A DNA stretch of 18,878 nt from Prosthecobacter sp. (lineage in GTDB: Bacteria; Verrucomicrobiota; Verrucomicrobiia; Verrucomicrobiales; Verrucomicrobiaceae). The stretch covers positions 1-18,878 of the forward strand of contig JAIWOJ010000004.1 of NCBI GenBank assembly GCA_020216965.1, written 5' to 3'. The notes under the pieces are model-generated. The model made no database searches. It was given only the letters and a program-made list of their open reading frames with translations, and was not told the origin of the DNA. The stretch's first letter is position 1. Each line of letters starts with the position of its first letter. Positions 9,531-15,616 of this stretch are shown in pieces. A program made the position numbers and the translations under genes.

Positions 9531-9778
9531 GGTGAGAAAGGTCGGCTCGTTCACTCGATCTCTGCCTCGATGATTTCATTCATTCCTTTGAAAATGAGGA
9601 AAATAAGCTCGATTCTGGATTCCCATTTTCCATTTAGCCCAAGTTTCGCACTTTGGAAGGCCGCATAATGCCATCGCGAGGGCAGGTGGCGTGGTAGAAG
9701 GCCAAGGTCGGCCCACAAGGGGTCCGCGAGGGTGCCCCCTGGCAAAATCAAGGCTTCCAGCGAGGCAGATGGGCAAAA

Positions 9779-9809
9779 TTTACTGCTTTTTAGCGAAATC
9801 TGCGATACT
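9779..9809 (+). promoter_or_regulatory. Weak candidate promoter for the FNIII/toxin-like gene
   Basis: An extended -10-like element TGC-GATACT ends at 9809. The upstream TTTACT at 9779-9784 is 19 bp away, which is a long spacer. It lies about 90 nt before the chosen start codon. It is the only promoter-like match noticed in the region and is tentative. Confidence 0.25.
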
Positions 9810-9816
9810 TGGGCTA

Positions 9817-9839
9817 GGCCGACATCGGCCCGCATTTTT
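9817..9839 (+). terminator. Weak hairpin plus T-run between the giant gene and the next gene
   Basis: GGCCGA-CA-TCGGCC at 9817-9830 is followed by CGCATTTTT. The stem is short and the loop only 2-4 nt, so it is a poor intrinsic terminator. It could also be a leader hairpin of the following gene. Confidence 0.2.
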
Positions 9840-9896
9840 GATGCAGTTTCTAGCAAGAGGCTCCGTGCTTGCTCTGGGTCTGGATTGGGGGCAAAA

Positions 9897-10685
9897 ATGG
9901 AAGCTGTGTTTCGCCGTTTTGCGTCTTTTTTCTTGCTCCTGCCGATTGCTGCCCTGGCGGTGGAGTTGATCTCTGGCCCCACCCTGACCCAGCAGCCGGG
10001 TCAGGCTACCCTGTCCTGGAGCACGGATACCCCGTGTGGCAGCCGTCTGAGCTATGGCACCCGTGTGGATCGGCTAGAGCAGAAAATCAGCGGTCCGGTC
10101 ACGACGACGCATACGGCCGTGCTCACGGGGCTGCCCAGTGCGGGGACGATCTACTATGAGCTAGGCAGCGCCAGGACCAAGCTGGCAGCGGGCAGTTTTG
10201 TGATCGGGCAGGCGACGTCGGTAGCACCGGCCGCATCTACGGCTGCAGCCGAGGAAAAAGCGCCCAAATCCCTCCTGGAGCGGGTGGTCGATGCCCTGCG
10301 GCCTCAAGGGGAGAAGCCCGGGCTGTCCCCGAAAGCTGCGCCATCCAGCCAAGCACCCCGTGCCCCGCCGACCCATGCCACCTGGGGGCGGATGGAGACC
10401 CTCCAGGACCACTTTGACCGTCATGGGGCGGATTTTCATAGCAAGAGCCCAGATGAGTACGCGGCGCAGGCTTGGCATTTCCTCCAGCGCGCACGGGCGG
10501 GTGGGCTGCTGATGAAGTGGGATGATGCCGATGGCACGCTGCGTGTCTATGATCCTGCCACGCGTGCCTTTGCCGCCTACACGAGCCACGGAAAGACCAA
10601 GACCTACTTCCGGCCGAATAGCCCCACCTACTGGCAGCGCCAGCCTGGCCGCTCCATCCAGCCTGCTCAGATCCCCTTTCCATGA
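9897..10685 (+). CDS. Secreted protein with FNIII-like domain and BECR-type toxin-like C-terminal domain
   Basis: This is a 262-residue protein. ATG 9897 is chosen because a good signal peptide follows at once (Arg-rich start, hydrophobic FFLLLPIAALA, cleavage after about residue 21) and a GGGGG ribosome-site-like run ends 5 nt before it; the frame stays open upstream but is not protein-like there. Residues 23-103 resemble the fibronectin-III-like N-terminal domain of purple acid phosphatases (SWSTDTPCGSRLSYGT...YYELG). An Ala/Pro/Ser-rich linker spans 104-162. Residues 163-251 carry DHFDRHG (171-177), SPDEYAAQAWHFL (184-196), RVYDP (216-220), TKTYFRP (234-240) and YWQRQPG. That order resembles C-terminal RNase domains of polymorphic toxins in the barnase/EndoU/colicin/RelE superfamily. 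The stop overlaps the next start (ATGA). The signal peptide is well supported, the toxin assignment only moderately; it could be a domesticated non-toxic domain. Confidence 0.75.
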   Translation: MEAVFRRFASFFLLLPIAALAVELISGPTLTQQPGQATLSWSTDTPCGSRLSYGTRVDRLEQKISGPVTTTHTAVLTGLPSAGTIYYELGSARTKLAAGSFVIGQATSVAPAASTAAAEEKAPKSLLERVVDALRPQGEKPGLSPKAAPSSQAPRAPPTHATWGRMETLQDHFDRHGADFHSKSPDEYAAQAWHFLQRARAGGLLMKWDDADGTLRVYDPATRAFAAYTSHGKTKTYFRPNSPTYWQRQPGRSIQPAQIPFP

Positions 10686-10954
10686 CACGCATGACCCCCA
10701 GGCACCACACCTGCCCTGTGTGCGGTTTTAACCGCCTCAAGGAAGCTCCACGCAGCCGTTCTGGCGGTGCTTCGTTTGAAATCTGCCCCGCCTGTGGCTT
10801 CCAGTTTGGCGTCAGTGATGATGATGACGGGATTAGCTATGAAGAATGGCGTGAGGACTGGACGGCACGCGGCATGGAGTGGAGCAGCCAGGGCATCCGC
10901 CCGCCGCGTGGTTGGAAGCCGGAAAAGCTGCTAGCAGCCCTGCTGGGGAAGTGA
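10682..10954 (+). CDS. Small four-cysteine zinc-ribbon (CPCC-like) protein; candidate immunity partner
   Basis: This is a 90-residue cytoplasmic protein with no signal peptide. Two CPxC knuckles, C11-P-V-C14 and C35-P-A-C38, are each followed by GF and should form one zinc ribbon. An acidic stretch DDDD (46-49), then SYEEWREDW and a W..S.G..PP.GW pattern follow. This matches small CPCC-like zinc-ribbon proteins that I recall as widespread and mostly uncharacterised. The start ATG at 10682 overlaps the upstream stop by 4 nt and has no obvious ribosome site of its own, so translation is probably coupled. A second ATG lies at 10691. Its pairing with a toxin-like gene suggests an immunity or antitoxin role, which is inference. 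It converges on gspK with only 42 nt between stops and no clear terminator. Confidence 0.85.
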   Translation: MTRMTPRHHTCPVCGFNRLKEAPRSRSGGASFEICPACGFQFGVSDDDDGISYEEWREDWTARGMEWSSQGIRPPRGWKPEKLLAALLGK

Positions 10955-10996
10955 CTTGGGGGGGGAGATTCGGATGCCTGAAATGCGCGGCTTTTG

Positions 10997-11965
10997 CTAG
11001 CGGTCGCTGAAGGGCTCTTGGGCCTGACTTTCACGCATCTCAAGCAGGGCGGTGACACCACCGCCGATGCCGGCCCCCTGGGCAAGCACGGCCAACTCGC
11101 GACGCAGGTCACCCACCTGCACACGCACGGTAATGCGCTTGCGAGCGCTCTGTGTGGTGAGCAGGGTCTGCAGGGTCTGGCCTGCAGGGCTGTTGACTGG
11201 CACACCGAGGATGGCGAGCGCGTTGGGTACATCTGGGATGAGGAAATCATCCTGGGTGCCTAGGAGCCCATCTGGACCTAAGCGCTGGTTGCGTAACCGC
11301 TGGGCGGCCTGGATGTTCACCCCAGTCACGGCGGCGATGACCTCAGGACGCGCCTCATTCACATCCAGCAGGCCGCTGGCATACACGCTGAACCAATTCC
11401 GCCACTGTGGGTAGGCCTGCTCCACTAGGTTCATGCCGCGCACCATGGCCATCTCCTCCAGGCTGCGGAAGGGCCGGTTGAAGGGGATGTCATTGCGGCG
11501 GTATTCCTTTTTCTCCGCCCCATTGATGCGGGTAAAGTCGTCCTGATCCGTCCAGTCTAGCAGACAGTTCATGATGATGGCCGTCTCTCTCTGGGGAATC
11601 CCCCAGCCGACCAAGAGGTTCCTCATGAGGGTCTGTCCGTTCGGCGTCTGGAGCAGCATGTTGGGGTTCAGCAGGCCGTCCTCGCCAATCACCACCACTT
11701 CGTAGCGCTCGTCATCGGAGATCTGACGGCGTAGCAGCGGGTCGTCCGGTTTCATGTCGGGATTCAGCGCGATGGCCAGGGCGGCCTCTGCGATCATGCG
11801 GGCGCGGAAAATTTGCCGTTTGGCAGCAGCAGCGTCCAGATCTTGTGTGAGCAGGAGGGCGGCTGCGGCGACGAGCATGGTGAGCAGCGCGACCACCCAT
11901 AGCACGGCCATGAGTGCGGCACCGGCGTTGTTTCGCACACGAAAGAACTGGGGAAGATGGGTCAT
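10997..11965 (-). CDS. gspK: Type II secretion minor pseudopilin GspK
   Basis: This 322-residue protein matches the T2SSK family. It has a short basic leader, then G15 followed by AALMAVLWVVALLTMLV, the hydrophobic helix typical of GspK. Position +5 is Ala rather than the Glu of other pseudopilins, which is normal for GspK. The family core follows: LLDWTDQDD (135-143), GAEKKEY (149-155), PFNRPFRSLEEM and GM (about 161-178), and DVNEA near 201. In the known assembly GspK caps the pseudopilus tip with GspI and GspJ in the periplasm. It is the last gene of the F-K cluster, 45 nt after gspJ. No gspL or gspM follows; the next genes converge from the other strand. Confidence 0.9.
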   Translation of the reverse strand: MTHLPQFFRVRNNAGAALMAVLWVVALLTMLVAAAALLLTQDLDAAAAKRQIFRARMIAEAALAIALNPDMKPDDPLLRRQISDDERYEVVVIGEDGLLNPNMLLQTPNGQTLMRNLLVGWGIPQRETAIIMNCLLDWTDQDDFTRINGAEKKEYRRNDIPFNRPFRSLEEMAMVRGMNLVEQAYPQWRNWFSVYASGLLDVNEARPEVIAAVTGVNIQAAQRLRNQRLGPDGLLGTQDDFLIPDVPNALAILGVPVNSPAGQTLQTLLTTQSARKRITVRVQVGDLRRELAVLAQGAGIGGGVTALLEMRESQAQEPFSDR

Positions 11966-12010
11966 GCAGTGGCTGAGCGGATCTTTAGGTTTCGGTGAAT
12001 GATCACATCT

Positions 12011-12778
12011 CTAGGGGCCATTTGGGTTCGGACTTGGACTTGGCGTCGGGTTGGGATCCGGGTTGGGATTCTGATTCGGATCCGGGTTGGGGTTCTGGTT
12101 GGGGCTGGGGTTTTGATTTTGATTTGGGATCACTGGCGGCAGCCAGAAGACAGAGCGGGATTGAAAGCCGTCATCGAGCTGGAGGGTCATTTCTGCCAAA
12201 ATGGGACGGCGGGGATCCCTCCAGTTGTTCTCCCAGCGGTTGGTGATGTGATTGAAAAAGCGCCACTCAAAGCGGCTGACATTGTCCAAAAGCGGTAGGG
12301 TAATCTGGTCGCGCGTGTAGCGCACGGTTTGGTTGCTACGGGCGGCCTGGGTTTGTTTCACATCCAGCACGCGCAGCATGATGCGTAGGTAGCCGCCGGG
12401 ACGCTCCTCGGCATAGACATCCATGCTGGTATCCGGTGGCAGGGCCAAGCCGGGAGTGAAAGAGCTGCCGCCGTTGACGATGTTCAGCGTGGGCAGGTAG
12501 GTTCCGCCTTTCTGCTTCACGCTTAGCCGCACTTCGGCATCGCCAGGCAGGGTGCGGAAGGAGCGGCGCATGAACTCAATGAAGTTCTGCCTGATTTGAG
12601 AGCGGTCCTGGGAAAGCGCGATGCTATCCGTCAAGTCCAGCGTGGCCTGAGAGATCGAATAGATGCCGGTGACCAGCAGCACGAACATCGACAGGGCCAC
12701 GATCATCTCCATCAGGGTAAAGCCGCCGCGCTGCCGGGCGGTGAAAAGGCGTGCTGGGCTGGTGGGTGCGGCTCTCAT
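12011..12778 (-). CDS. gspJ: Type II secretion minor pseudopilin GspJ with Pro/Asn-rich tail
   Basis: This 255-residue protein has a prepilin site G19 with F20TLMEMIVALSMFVLLVTGIY, including Glu at +5. The globular part, to about 217, fits GspJ in length and position: an N-terminal helix, then beta segments including RYTRDQITLPLLDNVSRFEWRFF, a GspJ-like region. Residues 218-255 are an unusual tail of alternating Pro with Asn, Gln, Asp or Ser. In the known complex GspJ joins GspI and GspK at the pseudopilus tip. The start lies 6 nt after the gspI stop, so both are almost certainly co-transcribed. Confidence 0.85.
   Translation of the reverse strand: MRAAPTSPARLFTARQRGGFTLMEMIVALSMFVLLVTGIYSISQATLDLTDSIALSQDRSQIRQNFIEFMRRSFRTLPGDAEVRLSVKQKGGTYLPTLNIVNGGSSFTPGLALPPDTSMDVYAEERPGGYLRIMLRVLDVKQTQAARSNQTVRYTRDQITLPLLDNVSRFEWRFFNHITNRWENNWRDPRRPILAEMTLQLDDGFQSRSVFWLPPVIPNQNQNPSPNQNPNPDPNQNPNPDPNPTPSPSPNPNGP
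12014..12127 (-). repeat. Low-complexity Pro/Asn/Asp codon repeat at the gspJ 3' end
   Basis: The minus-strand codons encode PNQNQNPSP, PNQNPNPDP and related units. On the plus strand the tract appears as recurring GGGTTGGGATCC and GGGGTTCTGGTT-like hexamers. The near-perfect periodicity suggests growth by slippage or unequal exchange. Confidence 0.75.
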
Positions 12779-12784
12779 CGTCGT

Positions 12785-13213
12785 TCACAGCGGCTGGAAG
12801 GCACCTGCGTAGCGCAGCGTCTCGGCGCTGATTTCGGTGGGGCCACCGCCATCGTTCCAGCGGGCGCTGGCGCGGATGCGGTAGGTGTCTTGGAGGAAGC
12901 GTCCCTCCTTGTTTTTTAGGTCGCGCACTAGCTCAATCGTCACCCGGTAGGCCACGCCGTCTGGGCCGGGTTTGATGTTTTCCTCCATCTCGCGGAGTTG
13001 GGGCATCTTGCCAAATTCATCAATCAGGGATTCTAGGGTCTGCTCTACCTCCAGGAATTTTTGGGAATCGGTCGCGGTGTCGGCGATCTTGTTGATGGTG
13101 CCGATAAGGGCGACGACGGCGATGGAAAAGACGGCCAGGGCGATGACGACCTCCAGCAGCGTCATGCCGGAGCGGGACGCAGATACAGCCGTGGCATGTG
13201 GGTGCCTTTTCAT
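12785..13213 (-). CDS. gspI: Type II secretion minor pseudopilin GspI
   Basis: This 142-residue protein has a prepilin site G16 followed by MTLLEVVIALAVFSIAVVAL, with Glu at +5. The short globular domain, with a conserved YRVTIEL strand and a late YRIRASARW strand, fits GspI. In the known system GspI nucleates the I-J-K tip complex. The start overlaps the gspH stop (ATGA, 13210-13213), indicating translational coupling. The stop is 6 nt before gspJ. Confidence 0.85.
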   Translation of the reverse strand: MKRHPHATAVSASRSGMTLLEVVIALAVFSIAVVALIGTINKIADTATDSQKFLEVEQTLESLIDEFGKMPQLREMEENIKPGPDGVAYRVTIELVRDLKNKEGRFLQDTYRIRASARWNDGGGPTEISAETLRYAGAFQPL

Positions 13214-13674
13214 CGCACGATGGCTCCTGTGAGCGCTTGAAACTTCACCTCACGAGAGCCTTCAGCAGTTTCAAAGCGGACCATGAGGGGCTCGCAGATG
13301 CCTTGCTCACCAAAATGCCAGATCTGACCTTCGGCGGGTTCCCAGCCCCTCCCCCCCCAGCGGTGGATGAGGATGCGCATCTCTTTGCCGTGGGTGAAGC
13401 GGGGAATGGCACCGCTGGCCTGCCCGAGGATGCCGAAGCCCGTTTTGTCAAAGCCGATCATCATGCTGCGGTGCTGGAGCACGGCGGTATTGAGGGCGAA
13501 TTTGGACATCTGGCCGAGCTTCTGCGCCGGTGCCTCCAAGGGATCCTCCATCTCAAAGTAAGCGAAGCTACCCGCGCCTACGCCGATGACGAGCATCATG
13601 ACACCCATGACCAGGATGACCTCCAGGAGCGTGAAGGCGGCCCGAGTCGAGCGCTGCGTGCGGCAGAGGGTCAT
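13210..13674 (-). CDS. gspH: Type II secretion minor pseudopilin GspH-like
   Basis: This 154-residue protein has a prepilin-type N-terminus, A13 followed by FTLLEVILVMGVMMLVIG, with Glu at +5. Residue -1 is Ala instead of the usual Gly, a pattern I recall as frequent in verrucomicrobial pseudopilins (AFTLIE). The globular domain is poorly conserved, so the GspH call rests on the N-terminus, the size and the position between gspG and gspI. GspH joins the tip complex to the major pseudopilin fibre. It starts 27 nt after the gspG stop and overlaps gspI by 4 nt. Confidence 0.75.
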   Translation of the reverse strand: MTLCRTQRSTRAAFTLLEVILVMGVMMLVIGVGAGSFAYFEMEDPLEAPAQKLGQMSKFALNTAVLQHRSMMIGFDKTGFGILGQASGAIPRFTHGKEMRILIHRWGGRGWEPAEGQIWHFGEQGICEPLMVRFETAEGSREVKFQALTGAIVR

Positions 13675-13701
13675 GGCGGTCGTGCGCGCTGAGCGCGTGC
13701 A

Positions 13702-14124
13702 TCAGTCCTGGGTCACATCATCGTCTGTACCCTCACGCTTGTCTGGCCCGGCTGAGGAGATGTCATAGGCACGGCCATCCTTGCCAGGGCTTTTGTAAAT
13801 GTATTTATTATCCCAAGGATCCACGATGCCGCTGGCCTCAATGAAAGGCTTTTTCACGGGCACATTGGCCGGAGGTTTGACGAGGGCGTCTAGGTTTGGC
13901 GGTAGGTTGCGGTTATTGACCTTGTACATTTTGACCGCTGTGGAGATGGTGCCGATCTGGGCGCGTGCGGCGGTGATTTTGGCCTGCTCATCAAAGTCGC
14001 CCAGCGTGGCAGCGCCGATGGCGATGAGGATGGCGATGATGGCCAGCACGAGGATCATTTCCATGAGCGTGAAGGCGGAGCGCAGACCGCAGGCGGCACG
14101 GTGGGGCAGGGAGTGGATTTTCAT
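13702..14124 (-). CDS. gspG: Type II secretion major pseudopilin GspG
   Basis: This 140-residue protein is read from ATG 14124. A longer in-frame start at 14229 would add 35 residues, overlap gspF and give an atypically long leader, so the internal Met before KIHSLPHRA is preferred. The prepilin site is A17 followed by FTLMEMILVLAIIAILIAIGAATLG with Glu at +5. Family landmarks are AKITAARAQIGTISTAVKMYKVNNRNLP, VDPWDNKYIYKSPG and the C-terminal SAGPDKREGTDDD. In characterised GspG proteins that last acidic segment forms a calcium site. It polymerises into the periplasmic pseudopilus and is expected to be the most abundant product of the cluster. It lies 70 nt downstream of gspF. Confidence 0.9.
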   Translation of the reverse strand: MKIHSLPHRAACGLRSAFTLMEMILVLAIIAILIAIGAATLGDFDEQAKITAARAQIGTISTAVKMYKVNNRNLPPNLDALVKPPANVPVKKPFIEASGIVDPWDNKYIYKSPGKDGRAYDISSAGPDKREGTDDDVTQD

Positions 14125-14194
14125 GTCGGTAAAAAGGTCTGGGGGGTGAGAAAGGGGATGCTGGCAGAGTGTTCGGAAGTCGTCACGCGGGAAA

Positions 14195-15475
14195 TCAGCG
14201 GCGTGCATTGAGGGTGGCCACGGTGTCATAGATGATCGTGATCATCATGTAAGCCATGACGCCGACGAGGGCGGCCATGACCAGAATGATCATGGGCTGA
14301 AGCATGGCCATGAGTTTTTCCAGGCTCTTTTCCAGTTCACGCCCGCAGCGGTCCGCCGCACGGCGCAGCGTGCCGCTGATATCGCCCGTGTGCTCACCGA
14401 TGCGCACCATTTCCAGCAGGTTGTCAGGGAAGAGCGCTGTCTTTTCGAGCGAGCGGGACAGGGCTGAGCCATCCCGCACGCCCTCAATGACATTGACGAG
14501 CTGGCGCTGGATAAAAAGGTTGGCGGAGATGCGGGAGGCAAGCTCCAGCCCCTTCAGCAGGGGCAGGCCGCCGCCAGTCAGTGAGGCTAGCGTCTCCAGG
14601 AATTGGGTATGGAAGTTGGCCATCAACACATTGCCGATGAAGGGGATTTTGAGCTTCGTTTCATCCCAGACCGGGCGGCCCTGTTTTGAGCCAGACCAGA
14701 TCCAGAAGAGCAGCCCTAGCAGCGCGCTACCTGCCAGCAGCAGCCACCAGTAGGTGCGCATGAACTCAGAGAAATTTAGGATGAACTGCACGCCCTTTGG
14801 CACGCCGCCTCTCATGCGTGACATCATGCCGCTGAGCCGAGGAATCAGAAAGGTGGTGAAAAGGATGGTCACTGCCACGGCAGAAAAGCCGAGGAAGCCT
14901 GGATAGATGAGAGCGACAGCCACCTGGCTTTTGAGCTCGCGGACCTTCGCCAAGTACATGCCCTGGCGTTTCATGGATTCTGAAAGGGAGCCGCCTGCCT
15001 CACCGGCAGCCGCCACGGCACAGTAGAGTTCATTGAAAGAGGGGGAGGTCTGCTTCAGCGCGCTGCTAAAGGGGTGCCCTTCGCGGATCAGTGCCCCCAG
15101 CCGGGCGGCGATGCGGCTGTGGGTGCCAGTGGCTCCCTTGCCCTCCATGAGCTTGAGCGCCTGCTCCAGCCTCATGCCTGCTTCTAAAAGTTCGGCGAGC
15201 TCCTCGGTAAAAAGCTGGAGTTGCTTGCCGCCGATGCGGATGGGGCCGTCTGGCTCAGGAGGGGCACCATTTTTGCCTTTGGCGGGGCTCTTGCTGCTGC
15301 TGCTCGGTTTTCCCACGCCGCGCACCGCCGTCTTGGCGGGGCCTTCCTTCACCTGAAAGGGCTGCAAACCACGCCCTGTGAGCAGCCTTACCGCGCTGGC
15401 CCGATCTGGCGCATCGACGGAACCGGACACATCACGTCCGGCGGCATCTGAGGCTTGGTAAGCAAAGGTGGGCAT
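14195..15475 (-). CDS. gspF: Type II secretion inner-membrane platform protein GspF
   Basis: This 426-residue protein is read from ATG 15475, the Met of MPTFAYQASDAAGRDVSG, which matches the family N-terminus. An upstream in-frame ATG at 15601 would translate through a terminator hairpin and is rejected. The N-terminal A..L...GL.PF motif (to about 42) is followed by a Ser/Lys/Pro-rich linker (56-78). Two T2SSF helical domains follow (about 85-210 and 287-412), each with a GxL/GxP repeat signature, and predicted membrane helices lie near 185-212, 242-260 and 391-416. GspF anchors the ATPase GspE to the platform; gspE is not in the window, so this F-K cluster may be separated from it. A related PilC/T4P role is possible, but the GHIJK neighbours favour T2SS. 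Confidence 0.9.
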   Translation of the reverse strand: MPTFAYQASDAAGRDVSGSVDAPDRASAVRLLTGRGLQPFQVKEGPAKTAVRGVGKPSSSSKSPAKGKNGAPPEPDGPIRIGGKQLQLFTEELAELLEAGMRLEQALKLMEGKGATGTHSRIAARLGALIREGHPFSSALKQTSPSFNELYCAVAAAGEAGGSLSESMKRQGMYLAKVRELKSQVAVALIYPGFLGFSAVAVTILFTTFLIPRLSGMMSRMRGGVPKGVQFILNFSEFMRTYWWLLLAGSALLGLLFWIWSGSKQGRPVWDETKLKIPFIGNVLMANFHTQFLETLASLTGGGLPLLKGLELASRISANLFIQRQLVNVIEGVRDGSALSRSLEKTALFPDNLLEMVRIGEHTGDISGTLRRAADRCGRELEKSLEKLMAMLQPMIILVMAALVGVMAYMMITIIYDTVATLNARR

Positions 15476-15489
15476 CGTCTTGGTAGCAG

Positions 15490-15528
15490 AAAAAACCGGG
15501 CGGCGGAGGAAGGACTCCGCCCGCCCGG
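15490..15528 (-). terminator. Strong rho-independent terminator structure just upstream of gspF
   Basis: On the minus strand a GC-rich stem (arms 15515-15528 and 15496-15508; 13 pairs with one bulged base) with a 6-nt loop is followed by six T residues (15495-15490). It can end transcription from the esterase gene, whose stop is at 15617. The T-run ends only 14 nt before the gspF ATG, so a gspF transcript starting upstream must read through it. Confidence 0.8.
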
Positions 15529-15616
15529 TGTCGAGGGGTGTGAGACAAGCAAGGCCGCCGTTTGTTGCAATCGGCTTGTCCTGACATTTCCGGCAGTGCA
15601 ACCTGCCTGGCCTAGG
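15529..15616 (-). promoter_or_regulatory. Structured leader between esterase stop and gspF terminator
   Basis: This 88-nt stretch contains a 7-bp inverted repeat, GACAAGC (15574-15580 on the minus strand) with GCTTGTC (15550-15544), spaced 23 nt. I found no convincing sigma70 -35/-10 pair. Together with the adjacent terminator it could form an attenuator-type leader for the gsp genes. Equally, it may be only the esterase 3' end. Confidence 0.3.

Larger units (their letters stand above)
8996..9896. other. Long non-coding spacer rich in palindromes
   Basis: This roughly 900-nt stretch has no convincing gene. Its left two thirds hold the foldback elements, hairpins and short-repeat tract annotated separately. 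From about 9540 to 9780 I see nothing recognisable. Near 9804 there is an extended -10-like TGCGATACT and at 9817-9830 a short GGCCGA/TCGGCC hairpin followed by CGCATTTTT. Short frames inside the palindromes are low-complexity mirror translations and are not treated as genes. Confidence 0.6.

Noticed and set aside
9080..9579. Several small frames in the spacer with FLSPAR(R/K)AG-like peptides
   Set aside because: They are translations of the palindrome arms; the same peptide appears from both strands because the DNA is an inverted repeat.
9732..9896. Upstream extension of the FNIII/toxin-like gene to a start at 9732
   Set aside because: It would bury the signal peptide behind 55 non-protein-like residues; ATG 9897 has a nearby purine-rich ribosome site.
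9551..9982. A 143-residue minus-strand frame over the spacer and the start of the FNIII/toxin-like gene
   Set aside because: It overlaps a gene with a clear signal peptide, has no recognisable domain, and shows no ribosome site or neighbouring gene that supports it.
12011..12127. Possible CRISPR or tandem-repeat locus
   Set aside because: The repetition is explained by alternating Pro/Asn/Asp codons in the gspJ reading frame; there are no spacers of constant length.
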